Below are positions 29,593-39,856 of a stretch of DNA of 58,000 nucleotides, in pieces. Numbering within the stretch: the stretch's first letter is position 1; each line of letters starts with the position of its first letter. Position numbers and translations under genes: made by a program. The notes under the pieces were generated by a model that saw only the letters and a list, made by a program, of their open reading frames with translations, had not been told where the DNA came from and did not search any database. Source of the stretch: Cryptomeria japonica (Eukaryota > Streptophyta > Pinopsida > Cupressales > Cupressaceae); NCBI RefSeq assembly GCF_030272615.1, contig NC_081406.1, positions 211,770,997-211,828,996 on the forward strand, read 5' to 3'.

Positions 29593-30590
29593 TGTATACA
29601 CATAAAATTGGATATGAGTAATTAAATAAATATTCTATATTTATTTAACAATTATTCTTCTATTAAATAGTTAATTTGAAAAGATTAATTAATTTAATTC
29701 ATTTCATGTCCTTCTATTAATTAATTTAATTGAAATTTTTTATTAATTAATTTGTTATATCCTTTTCTTCTAATCAATTATTTAAATATCTAATATTTAA
29801 TTATTCCTCTATCTACTATCCTATAGTCTCATTAGTTAAATAATTTCCTAATTATTTAATCCCTTTTCCAACTCATCTTTCATTCTCCACATCACTTCTT
29901 CTTTGCCAAATCATCCATCATGTGCCTAAAGTAATTCAATAAAATTAAATAAAATAAAATTATTTATTAACCACTTATCTCCAACTTCCAAAATCAATGA
30001 AATATTGTGTGTGTACACATTATTCCTAACCTTCTTATATATTCTCTCCAACATCCCTATATCTTAGGAGGACTTGATTCTGCTTGTCCTCTCATTCCTT
30101 TATCTTCTCCAACTATCCTATATCCTCTCAAGTCTTCAACTCAATCAAGGTGAGATGAGTGACACTTGTCTTCTCCTTCCCCCTTTCTCTCAACCTTCAA
30201 CTTCTTGCTCATAGCCATCCAATTTGCAAGATTCGATCATGACCATTGATCTCTTCCACCTAAGCTCATGCACTCAAAAATATATAAAGAGAGGTCTCCT
30301 AAGCCATTTTAAAACTAATAGACTAATAGCTAATCATATAGTCATTCTAGGAGTCTTTATCTTGCACCCATGAGTTTAAGTTTGAAGCAATTAGCAATTT
30401 TAGAACTCTTATCATAGCTTAATATCATGTTAGCTTAAATAATTTACATATGCATATCATAGTATCAGTTAACTATCAGCCCATTCTTCATATGCCATCT
30501 TGGAAGCTACCACTGCTTGTCTGAGAGAAAATCATCTGCAACCAAGAATAGTGGAGTTAGGACATAATGAGGTATAAATCATGAAAGGTA
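29593..30590 (+). repeat. 3' LTR of T1 (right end uncertain)
   Basis: It starts TGTATACACATAAAATTGG after the PPT. T3's LTR starts TGTAGACACTTAAAA, so the two are relatives. A TATA box lies about 690 bases in, giving a U3 of that length. The LTR end was not identified because no second copy is in the window; it should lie between about 30420 and 30600. Confidence 0.65.
30281..30289 (+). promoter_or_regulatory. TATA box in the T1 3' LTR
   Basis: TATATAAAG followed by AGAGG, at a position expected for the U3/R border. It would drive transcription from the LTR; here it lies in a dead element. Confidence 0.5.
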
Positions 30591-30613
30591 TAATCTTGTT
30601 TATTTCATTTACT

Positions 30614-30710
30614 TCATCTTACTTCATTAGTTGAAGTTAAGTTTCCTATAGCTCTCATTTTTATATTGTATGATGGACTAACAAGTTTCAAGATATTTCT
30701 TTGGAGTTCA
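30614..30710 (-). pseudogene. inverted copia Gag scrap
   Basis: On the minus strand the phrase RNILKLVSPSYNIKMRAIGN resembles the copia Gag segment VLREFPLAYKMKVTAINELR of C1. It lies just left of C3, whose coding sequence is on the plus strand, so the Gag part of C3 was lost or inverted by rearrangement. Too short for certainty. Confidence 0.4.
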
Positions 30711-30724
30711 ACTTTAACCTCAAC

Positions 30725-31074
30725 AGAAGGTATTATAGATGAAGAATCAAAAGGAGATGAAGTTGTATTCCTTGCCATTAAGGAAGATGGACTTGCACCT
30801 ATTGATTCCACGTACTATTGAGGAGAAAGATTTAGCTGCTAAGGTTGAAGAGAAAGATGAATGGGTAATTGACAGTGGTTGTTCACACCATATGACCAGT
30901 AATAAAAGAAAATTTGTGATTATGAAAAGATATGATGGTGAAATAGTTATATTTGGAGATGACAAAGCCTATGTGATCTATGGGAGAGTTTCTATTTCTT
31001 TTGATGGTAAGCATAAAACTAATGATGTCTTGTATGTTGAAGGTTTGAAGCATAATCTTTTGAATGTTGGATAG
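30725..31074 (+). pseudogene. copia protease (C3)
   Basis: The acidic linker DEESKGDEVVFLAIKEDGLA leads, after a frameshift near 30810, into EWVIDSGCSHHMTSNKRKF with the DSG active site intact. Then VIFGDDKAYVIYGRVSISF and LYVEGLKHNLLNVG, ending in a stop at 31072. Compared with C1 this protease has kept its catalytic triplet. The zinc knuckle that should precede it is absent. Confidence 0.87.
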
Positions 31075-31889
31075 ATGGTTGATAAAGGTTATGATCTACA
31101 ATTCAAGGATGGAAAATGCAAGATCTTAAATGCCTCCAGTATAGAGATTGCATCTAGAACTAATATTGAAGTTAACATTTTTCATTTGAATGTTGGTGAG
31201 AAAAGTTGTTTGATTGCTCAGATTGATGAGAGTTTGTTGTGGCATAGGAGAATGTATCATGTAAATTTTGATTCAATGATTAAGACTAGTTCTACACATG
31301 TTGTTAGAGATCTGCCTAAGAATGTTAAGCCTACTAATCCGGTATCTAAGGAATGTCAGTTGGGTAATAAAACAAGGATTTCTTTCAAGAGAAAATAATA
31401 TACATTTGATGGACAACTAGATCTTGTGCATACTGACCTATGTGGACCTACAAATGTTAGAAGTCTGCAGGGTGATAGATATTTTATGCTACTAATTGAT
31501 GATTATTCTAGGATGATGTGGGTGGTCTTTTTGAAGGAGAAATCAAAAGTCTTGGACAAATTGAAGGGAATGTTATGAAGATCTACTAGAAAGAATCTAC
31601 TAGCACTATTGTTTACACATTCAACTAGGTTCACATCAAAGGTGATAGCGGTAAGACCCCTTATGAGATATGGTTTGGTCATGTTCCTACAATGAGATAT
31701 TTTAGAGTATTTGGTAGAAAATGTTATATCAAGAGAGATGAGGATATAAGAAAGTTTGATGCTAGAAGTGATGAAGTAATTTTCTTGGGATATTCAACAA
31801 AGAGAAAAGTCTACCAATGCTACAATAAGAGATTGAGAAAGATAGTGGAGAGTGAAAATGTGAAGGTAGATGAGAACCTTGGAAAAGAG
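31075..31889 (+). pseudogene. copia pre-integrase and integrase with internal deletion (C3)
   Basis: MVDKGYDLQFKDGKCKIL, LLWHRRMYHVNFDSM and PVSKECQLGNKTRI form the pre-integrase and zinc region; the first Cys of CX2C is Ser. DLCGPTNVRSLQGDRYFMLL and IDDYSRMMWVVFLKEKSK carry the first catalytic Asp. After about 31570 the core is deleted up to TPYEIWFGHVPTMRYFRVFG, removing the second Asp and the Glu. The integrase C-terminal part (FDARSDEVIFLGYSTKRKVY) is kept and runs to the solo LTR at 31895. Confidence 0.85.
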
Positions 31890-31894
31890 ATCAG
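31890..31894. repeat. target site duplication ATCAG, left copy
   Basis: ATCAG before the solo LTR at 31895, identical to 32323-32327. Confidence 0.88.
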
Positions 31895-32322
31895 TGTTAG
31901 GGTTTCAAGCAGATCCGAAGCAAATATGAACTAACAATTATATGCAGATTTAAATACAAAAGATAAAGAAATAAAATAGGACACAGATAACACAGAGATT
32001 TAACGTGGTTCACCCAAAATGGGTTACGTCCACCATACACAGCCGTCCCATCTTTCTTATTATCCAGCAAAAATAGTACATCAACCTTACAATGCCTTAA
32101 GCATCCCAGCCACTTATAACATGCATTTTTTAGGGCAACAAACAAAGTCGGCCTTTTTAGGGTTTTAAAAAAAATTTCTCGGGGGCTGCCGCCCCTGAAC
32201 CCCCGCTTTCTCGGGGGCTGCCGCCCCCGAACCCCTGCACGGGGCCCGGCCCGGCCCCGGACCCCGGCGAGGATACGTGCTGAGTGTACAGTACTTTGCT
32301 GATCAATCGCCACATTTCAACA
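31895..32322. repeat. 428-bp solo LTR with GC-rich island
   Basis: It starts TGTTAGGGTTTCAAGC and ends CACATTTCAACA, with perfect ATCAG duplications on both sides, so it is a complete insertion. It has no coding sequence, primer site or PPT and is either a solo LTR or a very small LTR element remnant. A GC-rich patch (about 32180-32275) contains two 32-bp direct repeats starting at 32175 and 32207 (TTTCTCGGGGGCTGCCGCCC core). ACGTGGTTCACCC/GGGTTACGTCC at about 32002-32030 is an imperfect inverted repeat. Confidence 0.82.
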
Positions 32323-32327
32323 ATCAG
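32323..32327. repeat. target site duplication ATCAG, right copy
   Basis: Directly after TTTCAACA of the solo LTR; copia C3 sequence continues from here. Confidence 0.88.
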
Positions 32328-33191
32328 AGCATGTGGTTATGATGATGGACAACATATTGTTTTAACTCCTATTTAGACTAAAGAGCCTAAGAAGAATGAT
32401 CTAGTAGAAATTGTTAATCAAGATGTTGTTGCTTCTAGTGGAGATGTGTAGGAACTTGATAATTGGAACAATCAGAAGACTCCAAGGTATGTAAGATTGA
32501 ATCATCCTGAAAATCAAATTATTGGTGGTAAGAATAAAGGTGTAATGACTAAAAGGTTAGCTACTGAAGAAGTATGCTTGATTTCTAAAGTTGAACCTAA
32601 AAATGTTGTTGAATCTTGCACAGATGAAAATTGGATGAGAGTTATAGAAGAAGAACTAGATCGGGTTGAAAAGAATAATACTTGGTAGCTTGTGCCTAGA
32701 CCTAAGGATAATAATGTTATTGGAACTAAATGGGTATTCAGGAACAAATTGAATGAAGCCCATGAATTCATTAGAAATAAAGCTAGACTAATTTGCAAAG
32801 GATATTCACGACAAAGAGGAATAGATTATGAGGAGAATTTTTCTCAGGTGATCAAACTTGAAGCTATTAGACTATTACTTGCTTATGTTTCTTATAAAGA
32901 TTTCAAGGTATATCAGATTGATGTCAAATCTACATATTTGAAAGGTGATCTTGAGGAAGAAGTCTACACTGAGAAACTTGATCGATTTTCATTGTCAGAT
33001 GATAGAGACATGGTATGTAAACTGAAGAAAATTCTTTATGGATTGAAACAAGCCCCTAGAGCCTGGTATGATAGAGTAGATAAATATTTGTTGAAATTGG
33101 GATTTAGTAAAGGTGCTACTGATAGTGACCTGTACTTTAAGATAGAAAATGATAACATCCTGATTGTTGAAGTCTTTGTTGATGATATTAT
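32328..33191 (+). pseudogene. copia reverse transcriptase, first part (C3)
   Basis: Blocks: EVCLISKVEPKNVVESCTDE, NVIGTKWVFRNKLNEAHEFI, RLICKGYSRQRGIDYEENFS, FKVYQIDVKSTYLKGDLEEE, LKKILYGLKQAPRAWYDRVD and the catalytic box EVFVDDII, at which T3 interrupts. A stop replaces a codon near 32687 (NNTW-stop-LVPRP). The second part resumes at 49177. Confidence 0.9.
33187..33191. repeat. target site duplication of T3, left copy (ATTAT)
   Basis: ATTAT in the copia RT codons for the end of the FVDD box; identical to 49177-49181. Confidence 0.93.
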
Positions 33192-34458
33192 TGAAGAGGA
33201 GAAAATAGATTAGAAGGGAAAATGATCAAAACATAATGGAATAAACATGAAAAATGCTAAAATATGATGAAGGGACCATTTCACCATGCTATTTTACCTT
33301 CTCCTTTGGATTAAGCCTTTGGTGAAGTTGAATAGCGCCTCTCTCTTCAACTTGATCAGATGGGCTCCTCTTGCTTGTTTGATGTGGATGGCTCTCCAAA
33401 TGTGCACAATATGATTGATGGGAGGATGAGATGGATGGATAAGTGACTAAGTGATGGATGAGTATGGATTTGGCTATAATTTGGATGCTTTGATGACTTT
33501 TTTGAACTCAAATGGGTAGCATAAGATTATTAAACTTGGAGATGATGAATGGAGAGATGGATTCCTCAATTTATAGGAAGAGGAAAGGAAGAATGGATGG
33601 CTAGGATGGATTCAAGATGAAGGGATAGGATTGCTTACGAGCTCACACAAGGCCTAAGAGAGGGAGTGGAGACCAAGAGATATGCCTTAAAGGCATTTCT
33701 TGTCTCCACACTCCACAAGGTGCATTGGGAAGACTCCCAAGGTACCTTGGGAAGAACAATGTGCATTGGGAAGACTTCTTAATGTGCCTTGAGAAGAGCA
33801 AGGGATGTGACATTCCTTGGAGAATGGAGAGGAGGAATTAAAAATTCTCCAAAAAGGGATAAGCATAGGGATTTGAGAAATAAGAAGGAATTAAAAATTC
33901 CTTGGGAGAGGGGATGCCTAGAGGAATGTGAGATCTTGAAAATCTCACATTCACCTAGGAAAAGAGCATTTAAAGCTAGTGGTTGGATGGAAGGGACAAG
34001 GGGTTTACTTTGTGACTAATCATGATGATTAGTCACTAGCAACTCATTAGGAAGGGGATTAGAGGAAGTGTTAGGTGGGATTAGGATTTGTAGGAGGATT
34101 TGACTAAGAAAGAGAATGAGTGGAGGGAATTAAAAATTAGAAGAATAAGGTTAAGTGAGTTTAGGGAGTTTCTAGAAGAATTTATTAGGTTAATGATGAA
34201 TTAAGAAGATGATTTGTAGGAATCATGGGGGTTAACTAATTAATTGAAATTAATTAGCTAAGAGGGATATTTGTGAGGATTTGATTTTTTAGAAGAATAA
34301 AGAAAGGGATTGATTTATTAAATAAATCAATCACATGCTATAGTGACGATATTAATTATATTTAATTAATATTGAGGAGAATTTGAATTAACATAATTAA
34401 TTAATTAATTATGTGAGGAATTAAAAATAATTAAAATAATTATTTTTAAGTGTCTACA
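33192..34458 (-). repeat. 3' LTR of T3 (left)
   Basis: In plus-strand reading it runs from TGAAGAGGAGAAAATAG to TTTTTAAGTGTCTACA, 1267 bp; in its own sense it begins TGTAGACAC and ends CTCTTCA. It carries an AT-rich end with TTAATTAATTAATTATG palindromic words (about 34398-34412) and matches 47920-49176 along its length. Confidence 0.95.
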
Positions 34459-34473
34459 TTTTGCCCCTCTTTG
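34459..34473 (-). other. polypurine tract of T3
   Basis: CAAAGAGGGGCAAAA in element sense, directly before TGTAGACAC. Identical to T1's tract. Confidence 0.9.
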
Positions 34474-34679
34474 AAGTGAGGTGTGATGACGCATTGATTC
34501 AAAGAATAATCTTGTTTAGGTGCTGATATTGGTTTGATAGGATGCCCCGGCTCTTGATTGATAGATTACGTTATGGTGATGCCCCCTCGGGAGATCAATT
34601 GAGGTAATTGATCTTTGGAGTTTTGTGAAATTGATTTCCCAATAGATTTGATTTGATTTGATTGATAAGATCTATATTT

Positions 34680-35172
34680 AGTCTAGTTTCAGGAAAGATT
34701 CATCCTGTATAAGACAAACATGATCAAAGCGTCTAGTTTGAGGAAGGATTCATCCTGTATAAGACATAATTGATCACAACGTCTGGTTTCAGGAGGGATT
34801 CATCCTATATAAGACATGATCGATCACAACATTTGGTTTCAGGAAGGATTCATCTTTTATAAGAAATGATTGATCACAACGTCTGGTTTCAGGAAGGATT
34901 CATCTTGTATAAGACATGATCAATCACAACGTTTGGTTTACGGAAGGATTCATCCTATATAAGATATGATTGATCACAACGTCTGGTTTCAGGAAGGATT
35001 CGTCCTGTATAAGACATGATCAGAGCATCTGGTTTCAGGAAGGATACATCCTGTATAAGACATGATCGATCACAACGTCTGGTTTCAGGAAGGATTCATC
35101 CTGTATATGACATGATCAGAGTGTCTGGTTTCAGGAAGGATACATCCTGTATAAGACATGAATCAGAATCTG
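34680..35172 (-). repeat. ten tandem ~50-bp repeats in the T3 3' region
   Basis: Ten head-to-tail units in plus-strand reading of the type GTCTGGTTTCAGGAAGGATT then CATCCTGTATAAGACATGAT and CGATCACAAC, mostly 50 bp with two of 46 bp. They abut directly with no spacers. One diverged single copy exists in the N1 leader (24148-24195). Confidence 0.93.
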
Positions 35173-36425
35173 AATTGATTATGTGAGGAAGAAATAGAGG
35201 AAGAAAAATTAGGGTGGAAGGGATAAATGAGGAATAAATATGAAGCAGTTGTGAGGTATTTGGAAAGAAGAATACAAGATGTGAGACCGCGGAGGAAAAT
35301 GGGGGCCATTGAGAACTCCATGGGATTATTGAGTTTAGGGTTTTGATGGAATGATGGTGAGATTTTGTGCACAACAAATGTGGATAGCCAACCTAGTTTG
35401 ATGTTGCCTTGAGTGACTTGCACCACTGATTATAGAAATCGGGATGCCATGAGAAACCCAGGGCATGGACTGACTCTACAGACAAGCAAGAATTTCTTGC
35501 ACACAACAATGCAAGTGTTAAGAAACACTAGTACAAAGTTGTGGGTTCGTACAAGGAAACCCTCAAACACACCAATACCTCTTGTACACGAGAAGGTAAG
35601 TGTTGATAAACACTAGTACCAGGTTGCCAGTTTATACAAGAGGGATCCAAAACATGCCATACTATGAAATATGCCCTAGTATGCACCTATCTTAATGTAC
35701 CTAGATATGGAAGAACCCAGGCAGTGGTAAATAGTGGCAGTCATAGGGAAAATATGCAAGTCTATATGAAAAGATCTAAAAAAATCTAACAAGTCACTTC
35801 CTTGCGACCAAATGATACCTCTTGCCAAGAGTAGAACTAGGATGAAGGATTAGGTTGCCAGGCGAGGGAACGAGTCATCCCTAGGGCAAAGTGGGCTTTT
35901 GGATTAGGCAAGTGATTCTATGGTTTTGGAGACTGACTAGTGGATTTGGGATTGTTTCTCAAGACTTCTTGAAGTTTACAGACAGGCATAGAAGCTCAGT
36001 TTAATGGGACATTCCTTGTTCATGACTCAGGCGATGACTCATCATCATACATGCATTTTATTAGGAGGCAAAAGAGAAGGAATTATGCAAATGGGTGGAG
36101 TGGATGGTGAGTTATTTACAATGTTGATCGGATAGACAGTGGATCCAGTTATTTACCTTGGCTCCTGCATGGAGGTTTTCACCAAGGTACTTGTCCATAG
36201 CACCACAAAGTGGTTTTCACTAATGGGCGAATTGTTTTTCTTTCTTTTTCTGATTTTCTCTTCTTTTTTTTTGTGTGTCACAGGGCGCCTGTTTGCCAGG
36301 TTTTCACTGAAGTGACCCTTTTTTTTTTTTAGGATCTTTTTCTTATTTTTATGTATTTTTCTTGATTTTTTAATTTTTTTTGGTTTTTTGACAATTTGAG
36401 ACTTTTTGAGGATTAGGCATAAAAT
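35173..36425 (-). other. remaining 3' untranslated region of T3
   Basis: No coding homology. TGTTGATAAACACTAGTACC/AAGAAACACTAGTACAAAG (35518-35540 and 35602-35622) are a small direct repeat. 36170-36410 is T-rich with GGTTTTCACC and GCACCACAAAGTGGTTTTCAC phrases matched in N1 (21430-21500). Confidence 0.6.
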
Positions 36426-37830
36426 CTTTTGAGGTGCATGATATTCATTGGTTCATCCAAAGGATCGCCTTCAGAAGTAGCCAACTGATAAGCTCTTGAT
36501 CCATACTTTGTTGTGATTACATATGGTCCCAACCAATTAGGCTCAAACTTGCCTTTCTTTTCTCTTTCTTGTAGATTTTTCTAATTCTCCATGAGGACAA
36601 GATCACCAACTTGGAATTCTTGGGTTCTGACTCTTTTGTGATAACTCATCTACAAGCAGTTCTGATATACCTAGAGATGGTTCAAGGCCTTGAGGTGCCT
36701 TTCATCTAACAACTCTAGCTCTTGTAAGCGGGCAATTCTGTATTCTTCCTCTGGTAGGATGTCTTGCAGTGATACCCTTAGAGAGGGGATCTCAATCTCA
36801 AGGGGAAGGATGGATTTAGAGCCAAAGACTAGGGAATAAGGGGTGGCACCTGTGGGGGTGCGGATGGAGGTGCGGTAGGACCACAAAGCAGGATGGAGTT
36901 GGATGTGCCAATCGCAGCCAGCTTCATTGACTATCTTTTTGAGGATTTTGATTAAGGTTTTATTAGAAGCCTTAGCTTGGCTGTTGCCTTGGGGATAGTA
37001 TGGGGTGGAGAAGTGATGTTGGATGTTGAATTTTTGGCAGAGTTCTTTGACATCCTAGTTTTTAAATTGTTTGCCATTATCTGTGATAATAACTTTTGGA
37101 ATGCCATATCGGCATATCAGGTAATTCAGGATGAATTTGGATATCTTCTTACCAATGGTAAAAGTAAGAGGGATAGCCTCTACCCACTTGGTGAAATACT
37201 TAGTGGTGGTTATAATGAAATTATGTCCATTGGAGGATGAAGGGTGGATTTTCCCAATGAGATCGAGCCCCCATTGTGAGAAGGGCCAGGGTGTAATAAA
37301 TGGCTGCAATTCTTGTGATGGTGCATGAATCTTGTCACCATGTTGTTGGCAAGGGATGCATTTCTTGACATAGTTATATGCATCTTCTTCCATTTTAGGC
37401 CAGTAGTATCCTGTTCTCAAAATTTTTTTAGCCAATGTGAGCCCACTTGAGTGTGCCCCACAGATACCTTCGTGTACTTCACGTAATGCCCATTCTACCT
37501 CTTGTTTATCTAAGCACCTTAGGAGGGAACTATCAAAATGCCTTCTGAATAGAGTGTCTCTGAGGATGGTGTAATGAGCACATTGGCGGATGAAGGTTTG
37601 TTGTTGGGTTTTGGTGAGATTTGGGGGAATGGTATTGTCTTTGAGGAAAGTGAAGGTTTCTTGGTACCAAGGGGACTCAGGACCAATGAGAACACACACC
37701 ATTTTAGACTTTGGTAGGTCATATGCTGGTACAAATAATTGTTTGACCAAGAACTCACACTTCTGACTATGTGTTGGCATTTGAAGGAGGGAGCCAATGG
37801 TGGCCATTGCATCTGCAACCCTATTGTTTG
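36426..37830 (-). pseudogene. integrase of T3
   Basis: Minus-strand blocks: HYTILRDTLFRRHFDSSLLR; HHCC region VHEGICGAHSSG with CIPCQQHGDKIH; WPFSQWGLDLIGKIHP with the first Asp; PKVIITDNGKQFKN with the second Asp; then YYPQGNSQAKASNKT (about 36985-36940), where Lys (AAG) replaces the catalytic Glu, as in T1. C-terminal blocks are WSYRTSIRTPTGATPYSLVF and, at 36430-36640, the GPY/F-like VGDLVLMEN, KGKFEPNWLGPYVITTKYGS and NIMHLKRF-end. Stops at 37053, 36668 and others. It follows the second RNase H directly. Confidence 0.9.
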
Positions 37831-38200
37831 TTCATGGGATTTGATTAAATGTGATTGTTACAAAATGTTTCTTATGATCTTCAACCATGGTATGATAAGG
37901 AAGGAGTTTATCATCTTTTGTTTGGTACTCATCATTGACTTGTTTTATAACAAGCTGAGAATCACCATAAACTTGTAAATCCTTTATTTTCCAGTGGATA
38001 GCCAGATGCAAACCTGTGATGAGTGCCTCATATTCTACTATGTTATTGGTATATGCAAAGGTCATCTTGTATGATTTGGGGATGCCATCTTCTTGAGGTG
38101 TGACCAATAATATTTTTGCCCCTGATTCATTTTGGGTGCAGGAGCCATCAAAGTATAATTGCCATGTGGAGGATGTGGAAACAATCATAATGAACTCATC
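37780..38200 (-). pseudogene. second (archaeal-type) RNase H of T3
   Basis: Residues for a DEDD active site are all visible: WQLYFDGSCTQNESGAK (Asp), TNNIVEYEALITGLHLAIHW (Glu), LQVYGDSQLVIKQVND (Asp) and RVADAMATIGSLL (Asp). The frame at 37832-38188 is open for 118 codons; a stop precedes NNRVADAM. A second RNase H between the RT/RNase H and integrase defines the Tat lineage. This copy is better kept than that of T1. Confidence 0.9.
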
Positions 38201-38800
38201 TAGTAATTATGTGAGAATAGGATGGTCACCTGGAAGTGGAGCTTCATCCAACTGATCTGCAATGACTTGTCCCTTGATTGCCTTTCTATCCACATATTCT
38301 ATGTCAAACTCACTTAGGAGCATGGCCCATTTGGCAGTTCTTCCAATAAGAGTAGCTTTTGACAAGAGATATTTAAGTGGATCAATTTCAGCAATTAGTT
38401 TTGTCTTGTTGTTTAGTATATAGTGTCATAGTTTCTATGTGCTAAACACTAATGCCAAACATGCTCTTTCAATGGGGGTATAATTGAGTTCATATCCTAC
38501 TAGAGTTCGATTGATGTAGTAAATGGCATGTTCTTTCCCTTGGTCTTCTGTTTGTGCCAATAATGCCCCTAATGCCACTATAGTAGCACATATATACAAA
38601 ATAAGGGGTTTCCCAAGAGTAGGAGGCATCGACACTAGAGGTGATGCTAGATATTCTTTTAGTTTCTCAAAGGCCTTTTGGCATAAGCAGGCCCATTTGA
38701 ATTTCGTGTCCTTGCGCATGAGGTGTGCAAATGGATGGCACTTATCTGCTAGTTGTAAAATAAAACATCTAATAGATTGGAGATTTCCCTAGAGACTGCG
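38201..38800 (-). pseudogene. first RNase H region of T3
   Basis: Blocks: FKWACLCQKAFEKLKEYLAS, KPLILYICATIVALGALLAQ, AIYYINRTLVGYELNYTPIE, PLKYLLSKATLIGRTAKWA and LLSEFDIEYVDRKAIKGQVI. Stops near 38433 and 38201-38210 interrupt it. Wording matches T1 4821-5346 almost block for block. Confidence 0.87.
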
Positions 38801-39845
38801 CAGTTGTCTGCGAGTTTTTGGTGGAGGCATTTCCATGATAGCTTTTACTTTTGCAAGATCGACCTCGATGCCTCTGTGGGAAACAATGAATCCCAATAGT
38901 TTTTCCGATGTGACTCCAAACACACTTTTTTGGATTCAGCCGTAGTTTGTATTTTTCTAATCTTTCAAAGATCTTCCTTAGAATGGGGATGTGTTCTTGT
39001 CTTGTCTTCGATTTGCCTAGTAGATCATCCACATAGTCCTCCATAATTTTGTTTAAGAGGTCATGAAAAATTGTTGTCATGGCACATTGGTATGTAGCTC
39101 CAGCATTTTTGAGACCAAAAGGCATGACTTGATAATAGAAAGTCCCCCATGGTGTTGTGAATGCAGTTTTATGTTGATCCTTGTCTGCAATCTTGATTTG
39201 GTAGTATCCAGAGAATCCTTCCATAAGCGACAGCATCTCATGTCCTGTTGTAAGGTCCACAATCATATCTATGTTTGGGAGTGGGAAATTATCTTTAGGA
39301 CAAGCTCTATTTAGATCTTAGAAATCTATGTAGATGCAGATGCAGATGCCCCCAGTAGGTTTGTCGGCAGGTACAATGTTGGAGACCCATTCAGCATAAT
39401 CTACTGGTTTGATAAATTTTGTGTCTAACATCTTTTGGAGTTTTGCCTTGACCAAGAGTGCAATTTGTGGGTGCATTTTGCGTAATTTTTGTTTTACAGG
39501 TTTTGCATCTGGATGGATGGCGAGATTGTGAACCACCAAGGCAAGATCCAACCCTAGCATATTGGAATAGGACCATGTAAAATTGATTTTTACCTCTATA
39601 AGGAGGTTGATGAAGTCTTGTTTCTCTATTTCTATGAGGGATTCGGCAATGAGCACATTTTTCAAAATGACTTCGGTGCCCATGTTGATGTTGTCTATTT
39701 CTTCTATCAACAAATTTGATTTGTCCTGTGGAAGGTAACCAATGGTAGGGAGGTCAAGTAACTCATCGTCAAGTGCCTTTTCCAAGTTTTCACTTTCAGA
39801 TACGCCCTTTGTTTTTATTTTTTGTTCATCCAAAGGTGCCTCAGG
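38801..39845 (-). pseudogene. reverse transcriptase of T3
   Basis: Minus-strand blocks: DKSNLLIEEIDNINMGTEVI, MHPQIALLVKAKLQKMLDTK, FIKPVDYAEWVSNIVPADKP, RACPKDNFPLPNIDMIVDLT, EGFSGYYQIKIADKDQHKTA, FYYQVMPFGLKNAGATYQCA and the intact catalytic box MEDYVDDLLGKSKTRQEH, then LRLNPKKCV. A stop at about 39317 and a shift after PKKCV break the frame. Gypsy RT of the same lineage as T1. Confidence 0.92.
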
Positions 39846-39856
39846 GAGGTTTTCAC

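Larger units (their letters stand above)
3498..30590 (+). mobile_element. Ty3/gypsy Tat-lineage element T1, interrupted and 5'-truncated
   Basis: The pieces read in order on the plus strand: pol relic (3498-7197), AT-rich downstream region (7198-8748 and 16759-17299), an antisense plant mobile domain frame (17300-18313 and 27296-28390), more non-coding sequence, PPT (29578-29592) and the start of the 3' LTR (29593). Between these pieces lie a solo LTR, copia C2 and element N1. The N1 insertion is proven by its target duplication and by the PMD frame reading through the empty site. The join across C2 rests on matching CATTTGCATCATT-like composition on both sides and is weaker. Gag, protease and 5' LTR would lie left of the window. 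The right limit is approximate. Confidence 0.6.

Noticed and set aside
33789-34019. Open frame (76 codons) in the T3 left LTR, repeated at 48394-48735 in the right LTR
   Set aside because: Present twice only because the LTRs are copies. No domain, and it lies antisense to the element; treated as chance.
34680-35172. CRISPR-like array
   Set aside because: Units abut directly without spacers and lie inside a plant retrotransposon; a simple tandem repeat.
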